Of a DNA stretch of 8,723 nt, positions 6,209 to 8,723 are shown piece after piece (position 1 is the stretch's first letter; every line of letters starts with the position of its first letter). A program made the position numbers and the translations under genes. The notes under the pieces were generated by a model, which had not been told where the DNA came from, searched no databases, and saw only the letters and a program-made list of their open reading frames with translations. This DNA is from Paracoccaceae bacterium (GTDB lineage Bacteria > Pseudomonadota > Alphaproteobacteria > Rhodobacterales > Rhodobacteraceae), in NCBI GenBank assembly GCA_013214715.1, contig JABSSB010000182.1, positions 1 through 8,723 on the forward strand, read 5' to 3'.

Positions 6209-6241
6209 TAGCAAAGTGATCAAAATACTCATAGATTGCTA
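6209..6241. promoter_or_regulatory. Candidate operator: TAGCAA-N21-TTGCTA between the arginase operon and its divergent regulator
   Basis: TAGCAA (6209-6214) and TTGCTA (6236-6241) form a perfect 6-bp dyad with half-sites 27 bp apart centre to centre. The region between is AT-rich. Lrp/AsnC proteins bind such imperfect dyads near their own gene. On the minus strand a TATTAT (-10-like, 6204-6199) lies just beyond the left half-site, so binding here could affect both promoters. Binding itself is inferred. Confidence 0.35.
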
Positions 6242-6256
6242 AAAATGGAGCCTATA

Positions 6257-6700
6257 ATGGACGAATTGGACAATGCTTTGATTGGTGCTTTGCGCCATGA
6301 CGCGCGCGCCTCCCTATCGGATCTGGCTGCGCGTTTGGGCCTGTCCCGCGCCACGGTGCGGGCGCGGATGCAGCGGCTCCAGCGCGATGGCGACATTCTG
6401 GGCTATTCCGTTGTGCTAAAGGGGGACATCGCCCAAGACCCTGTGCGGGCGCTGATGATGATCGAAATGGAAGGGGGCGGCATTGAACGGGTGATCCGTC
6501 GATTGCAGGGCATGTCCGAAACCCGCGCCCTGCACACGACAAACGGGCGTTGGGATCTGGTGGTCGAACTGGGCACCCCGACGCTCGAGGCGCTGGATAC
6601 GGTTCTGAACCAGATCCGCCGCTACGAGGGCGTTCAGCGGTCAGAAACCAACCTTCTTCTGACCACGCGCAAATCCGGAGCGCTCAGCGCGCGCGGCTAA
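6257..6700 (+). CDS. Lrp/AsnC-family transcriptional regulator
   Basis: A 147-residue regulator with the usual two-part Lrp/AsnC build. The N-terminal winged HTH covers residues 2-50 (LDNALIGALRHDARAS, LSDLAARLGLS, RATVRARMQRLQRDGDILGY), and an AsnC-type ligand-binding domain covers about 63-138, including NGRWDLVVEL (96-105), the usual glycine-aspartate turn, and the terminal strand QRSETNLLLTT. Length is normal. Start: ATG 6257 has GGAG at 6247-6250 with six bases of spacing; ATG 6245 and TTG 6236 in the same frame lack such a site. The gene is divergent from arginase-ocd, a common arrangement for a local Lrp-type activator of amino acid catabolism, so it probably senses arginine or ornithine (inference). 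Its 3' end overlaps the dsbB 3' end by 17 bp. The family is certain; the effector is not. Confidence 0.92.
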   Translation: MDELDNALIGALRHDARASLSDLAARLGLSRATVRARMQRLQRDGDILGYSVVLKGDIAQDPVRALMMIEMEGGGIERVIRRLQGMSETRALHTTNGRWDLVVELGTPTLEALDTVLNQIRRYEGVQRSETNLLLTTRKSGALSARG

Positions 6701-7148
6701 GCCCGACCAGCCACAGCCCAGCCAGCCCAAAAGAAATCACTGCGTTCCAGCCGGCCATGGACAGTCCGAACATCTCCCACGGGATTTCGTCACAACGCAC
6801 AAGCGGGGCGGACATGATCTGGGCCATCAATTCTTCGGGCGTCAGATCACCAATGGCGCCGGCGCTGCAGGTGGACGGTCCGGCCCACCAGCCCTGCTCG
6901 ACACCAGCATGATAAAAGCCGATCCCGCCTGTCGTGGCCGCGGCCAGTGCCCCGATGGGCAACAGCCACACCTTTCGGGACATCAGCCACAGGGCGCCGA
7001 TCACAATCGCCACAACATGGGGATAGCGTTGCCAGATACACATCTGGCACGGTGCCAGACCGCCCAGATGTTGGAAGGCAAAGGCGCCAAGCAGCATCGC
7101 CAAAGACCCCGCTGCGGCCAAAGGCACGGCTATGTCTGACAGCCGCAT
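6684..7148 (-). CDS. dsbB: Disulfide bond formation protein DsbB
   Basis: A 154-residue inner-membrane protein that reoxidises the periplasmic thiol oxidase DsbA and passes electrons to quinone. The four functional cysteines are present (numbered from ATG 7148): Cys34-x-x-Cys37 in APCQMCIWQRYPH, with the following Gln and Arg near the quinone site, and the second pair Cys94 (PSTCSAG) and Cys119 (LVRCDEIPW). Four hydrophobic segments at roughly 7-27, 44-57, 61-79 and 130-149 give the four-helix DsbB topology. A GTG one codon upstream (7151) is possible, but ATG 7148 overlaps the stop of the upstream DedA gene as TGATG and fits coupling. The 3' end overlaps the convergent Lrp/AsnC gene by 17 bp. 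No dsbA lies in view. Confidence 0.93.
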   Translation of the reverse strand: MRLSDIAVPLAAAGSLAMLLGAFAFQHLGGLAPCQMCIWQRYPHVVAIVIGALWLMSRKVWLLPIGALAAATTGGIGFYHAGVEQGWWAGPSTCSAGAIGDLTPEELMAQIMSAPLVRCDEIPWEMFGLSMAGWNAVISFGLAGLWLVGLSRAR

Positions 7149-7726
7149 CACAGATAGCCCACCAGCACGAACCCGCCAATCAGAACCACCACAAATACAA
7201 CAAAAACAAGGCCAAGCCGCTTTTCAATGAAGCCGCGGATCGGGTCGCCAAATCCCCAAAGCAGCCCTGCCACAACAAAGAACCGCAGCCCGCGCGCAAG
7301 GATGGAGGTCATCAGGAAGGTCATGAATGGCATCCCCGTAAAGCCCGACATGATCGTGATCACCTTATACGGAAACGGTGTGATCCCGGCAGTCAGAACC
7401 GCCCAGAAGCCGTAATCATTGAAGATTGTCGAAAACTCGGCCATGGCGTCTTCTTTGCCCAGGGCCATCAAGATCGGCGCACCGAGCGCGTCATAGGCAA
7501 AGGCCCCGATCAGATAGCCCAGAATGCCGCCCATAACCGAAGCAACAAGCGCGACAGACGCAATAAGCCAGGCCCGGTCAGGGCGGGCAACAATCATAGG
7601 AATCATCAAGACATCGGGAGGGATCGGGAAGATCGAGCTTTCGACAAAAGCCACCAGGGCCAACCACCACAACGCATGCGGGTGATCCGCAAGAGCCATT
7701 GTGCGATCATATAGTTTGCGCAGCAC
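7148..7726 (-). CDS. DedA-family membrane protein, YqaA type
   Basis: A 192-residue inner-membrane protein of the DedA/SNARE-associated (VTT) family, YqaA subgroup. Family members are linked to lipid scrambling or undecaprenyl-phosphate transport and membrane homeostasis; the role of the YqaA subgroup is not settled. Seen: FVESSIFPIPPDVLMIP (27-43) with Glu29 and Asp38, a Gly-rich segment GGILGYLIG (66-74), the conserved GITPFPYKVITIMSG (114-128), ARGLRFF (144-150), and a last helix (172-190). Four to five hydrophobic segments fit the family. The GTG start at 7726 is chosen because AAAGGGA lies 8 bases upstream and the resulting MLRKLYDRTMALADHP start looks like relatives; the longer TTG start at 7747 has no such site. 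The gene is coupled to dsbB (TGATG), so the pair is one operon. Confidence 0.88.
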   Translation of the reverse strand: MLRKLYDRTMALADHPHALWWLALVAFVESSIFPIPPDVLMIPMIVARPDRAWLIASVALVASVMGGILGYLIGAFAYDALGAPILMALGKEDAMAEFSTIFNDYGFWAVLTAGITPFPYKVITIMSGFTGMPFMTFLMTSILARGLRFFVVAGLLWGFGDPIRGFIEKRLGLVFVVFVVVLIGGFVLVGYL

Positions 7727-7734
7727 GCCCGACG

Positions 7735-7741
7735 TCCCTTT
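7735..7741 (-). promoter_or_regulatory. Ribosome binding site that sets the GTG start of the DedA-family gene
   Basis: AAAGGGA on the minus strand is 8 bases before GTG 7726. It lies inside the alternative longer reading from TTG 7747, which argues that the longer form is not real. Confidence 0.65.
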
Positions 7742-7747
7742 ACACAA

Positions 7748-7981
7748 TTGCCCGCGACAGCCAAATCATGCAGCGAAGGACAGGTCAACCACATGGATTG
7801 TGGCGCTTTTGTCCGAATTTTGATGTCCACGTTGCCAATCTGCCGAGCAAGTACAGAAAATGTGCCATAGAGCCGTGTTTCTTGTAGATATGTTGATATT
7901 TTTGTGGTCATGTGTTGGACAGTCGGCAACGAGCGTGACGCGATGCCGGGAATTTTTGTTTATCGGAAGAGGGGCTTTGTG
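7748..7981. other. AT-richer divergent intergenic region
   Basis: This stretch separates the DedA-dsbB operon from the small Thr-tailed protein and should carry both promoters. It is more AT-rich than the genes around it, especially at 7875-7912. A weak plus-strand pair, TTGCCA (7832-7837) with GAAAAT (7856-7861, spacer 18), is the best noticed. A small dyad, CCACA-TGGAT-TGTGG (7789-7803), is also visible. No gene is supported here. Confidence 0.3.
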
Positions 7982-8281
7982 ATGGCTCAATCGTATAAAT
8001 TTTCGAAAGTCGCCGCGGTCACCGTGTTGAGCTTTGCTCTCGCAACCGGCACGGTTCAGGCGCAGGCGGTGACCGGTGAGACTACCGTCACAACCGCAAA
8101 AGGGCAAACCACCTTGGAGGGTGTTGTCCAACAGGCACCCGAGGGTCTGATGACTGGTATGTCGGGATTGGGTGCTGGCGGTTGGGCCGCAATTCTGGCA
8201 GCCCTCGTTGTGGCGGGTATCATCATCACAGACGATGATTCGACCACAACAACAACAACGACGACAACTGGCTCCCAGTGA
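7982..8281 (+). CDS. Small exported or membrane protein with poly-threonine tail
   Basis: A 99-residue protein of unknown function. Residues 1-29 form a clear Sec signal peptide: a basic start (MAQSYKFSK), hydrophobic AAVTVLSFALATG, and a cleavage motif AQA ending at Ala29. Then come a Thr/Val-rich stretch, a Gly/Ala-rich hydrophobic segment (about 64-83, GAGGWAAILAALVVAGIIIT) that could span a membrane, three Asp, and a tail of nine Thr then GSQ. The architecture resembles E. coli YjbE and GfcA, small Thr-rich proteins encoded with exopolysaccharide genes; this is recalled similarity of layout, not proven homology, and no polysaccharide genes are in view. ATG 7982 is chosen for its GAAGAGGGG site (7 bases away) and because a start at 7904 would put 26 residues before the signal peptide. 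It stands alone and ends before a strong terminator. Confidence 0.75.
   Translation: MAQSYKFSKVAAVTVLSFALATGTVQAQAVTGETTVTTAKGQTTLEGVVQQAPEGLMTGMSGLGAGGWAAILAALVVAGIIITDDDSTTTTTTTTTGSQ
8243..8269 (+). repeat. ACN trinucleotide repeat encoding nine Thr
   Basis: Nine threonine codons in a row, mostly ACA, including four consecutive ACA (8246-8257). Replication slippage could change the tail length in steps of one Thr without shifting the frame. Confidence 0.8.
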
Positions 8282-8315
8282 TCCGGGGCGATCATCGATC
8301 GTACGACTGACATTG

Positions 8316-8349
8316 CCGGCATGCGATTAAACGCGTGCCGGTTTTTTTT
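8316..8349 (+). terminator. Strong intrinsic terminator after the Thr-tailed gene
   Basis: CCGGCATGCG (8316-8325) pairs with CGCGTGCCGG (8332-8341) over ten positions with one G-U wobble, around the loop ATTAAA. It is followed at once by eight T (8342-8349). This is a textbook plus-strand terminator 34 bp after the stop codon. Confidence 0.93.
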
Positions 8350-8383
8350 GTGCCTACAGCATCATTTCCGTGTGAGTAATCGC

Positions 8384-8412
8384 TTTACCCTCGGCAGGTG
8401 CTTCAGTATCAC
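8384..8412 (+). promoter_or_regulatory. Candidate promoter of tRNA-Leu
   Basis: TTTACC (8384-8389) and TATCAC (8407-8412) are 17 bp apart, each 4 of 6 to the sigma70 consensus. They lie about 40 bp before the mature tRNA 5' end and after the terminator, so the tRNA would have its own transcript. Confidence 0.3.
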
Positions 8413-8451
8413 AGGGAACCAGCCTGCTCCGGCGAGTCTGTCGGGTGTTGG

Positions 8452-8535
8452 GCCCAAGTGGCGGAATGGTAGACGCAGGGGATTCAAAATCCCCCGCCTT
8501 CGGGCGTGAGAGTTCGAATCTCTCCTTGGGCACCA
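8452..8535 (+). tRNA. tRNA-Leu (anticodon CAA)
   Basis: A complete class II tRNA decoding UUG. The acceptor stem is GCCCAAG (8452-8458) with CTTGGGC (8525-8531), followed by discriminator A and an encoded CCA (8533-8535). The anticodon stem GGGGA/TCCCC encloses the loop TTCAAAA with CAA at 8485-8487. A long variable arm, CGCC-TTCG-GGCG (8495-8506), is typical for Leu. The T arm is GAGAG-TTCGAAT-CTCTC (8508-8524). tRNA-Leu genes are common integration sites, but no integrase or repeated 3' end is seen in the 188 bases downstream. Confidence 0.97.
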
Positions 8536-8670
8536 CTTTCATATAAGCGTCATATGGTTTTCGAACTCACGGTCAGATCAAAGCCGAGGGTCGGTCCCTG
8601 TTTTGAGAGTTGGGCCCGCCCCGTCCTTACAAAGTGAACAGCCACAGCGTTCGCGCTGGCAGGCCGTGTC
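8536..8670. other. Intergenic region after tRNA-Leu
   Basis: No supported gene. A short stem with a TTCG loop (CAGCG-TTCG-CGCTG, 8645-8658) lies just before the possible ATG at 8671. No T-tract follows it, and no copy of the tRNA 3' end (att-like) is visible. Confidence 0.4.
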
Positions 8671-8723
8671 ATGTCTGTGACCGGATCCATTTTGTTGCAT
8701 CTGATTGTCCTGGCACCGACATG
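8671..8723 (+). CDS. Possible start of a gene cut off by the window edge
   Basis: From ATG 8671 the frame stays open to the end (17 full codons: MSVTGSILLHLIVLAPT), with a hydrophobic stretch that could begin a membrane or exported protein. There is no clear ribosome binding site, only GCAGG about 10 bases upstream. Too short to assign; it may not be a gene. Confidence 0.22.
   Translation, partial: MSVTGSILLHLIVLAPT

Noticed and set aside
6253..6258. TATAAT as a -10 box
   Set aside because: It overlaps the ATG of the regulator and has no suitable -35 element; the match is a by-product of the start codon context.
6947..7714. 255-codon plus-strand open frame opposite dsbB and the DedA gene
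   Set aside because: It has a low-complexity, Lys/Arg/Asn/His-rich composition and is antisense to two clear membrane proteins; it is a shadow frame.
8321..8542. Small open frames on both strands across tRNA-Leu
   Set aside because: They read through a fully folded tRNA gene; the minus-strand one gives the familiar RFELSRP-like translation of an antisense tRNA.
8536..8723. Genomic island or prophage inserted at tRNA-Leu
   Set aside because: No integrase, no repeat of the tRNA 3' end and no change in base composition are visible in the 188 bases available.

Overview
The window is GC-rich chromosomal DNA, mostly housekeeping and metabolic genes, best placed in the Alphaproteobacteria, probably Rhodobacteraceae (Roseobacter group). 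This rests on recalled family resemblance and gene style: the YqaA-type DedA protein, the arginase/ornithine cyclodeaminase pair, the RluE-like enzyme and the codon bias. No rRNA, CRISPR array, transposase, integrase or phage gene was seen.

Layout, left to right. (1) 1-1741, plus strand: the 3' end of a gene encoding a degenerate histidine-kinase-type ATPase domain, an alpha/beta-hydrolase carboxylesterase, and a 99-residue antibiotic-biosynthesis-monooxygenase (ABM) protein. (2) 1789-2448, minus strand: an RluE-like 23S rRNA pseudouridine synthase, convergent with the ABM gene. (3) 2449-2704: an intergenic region with two perfect tandem DnaA boxes, further degenerate repeats in near-helical phase, and a sigma70-like promoter. 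(4) 2705-4107, plus strand: an HNH endonuclease translationally coupled (TGATG) to an inositol-monophosphatase-family phosphatase. (5) 4128-6147, minus strand: a two-gene operon, arginase then ornithine cyclodeaminase, ending in a hairpin with a T-rich tail. A divergent Lrp/AsnC regulator (6257-6700) is the obvious candidate controller. Together the two enzymes turn arginine into urea plus ornithine and then ornithine into proline plus ammonia. (6) 6684-7726, minus strand: a YqaA-type DedA membrane protein coupled (TGATG) to DsbB; the dsbB 3' end overlaps the regulator gene by 17 bp. (7) 7982-8349, plus strand: a 99-residue secreted or membrane protein with a nine-threonine tail, followed by a strong intrinsic terminator. 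(8) 8452-8535: tRNA-Leu(CAA). (9) The last 188 bases hold only a possible truncated gene start.

Most of this is ordinary core genome. The items most worth a second look are the DnaA-box array before the HNH gene, the apparently dead ATPase domain at the left edge, the Thr-tailed small protein, and the arginine-catabolism switch with its candidate operator. No convincing multi-gene novel system was found.
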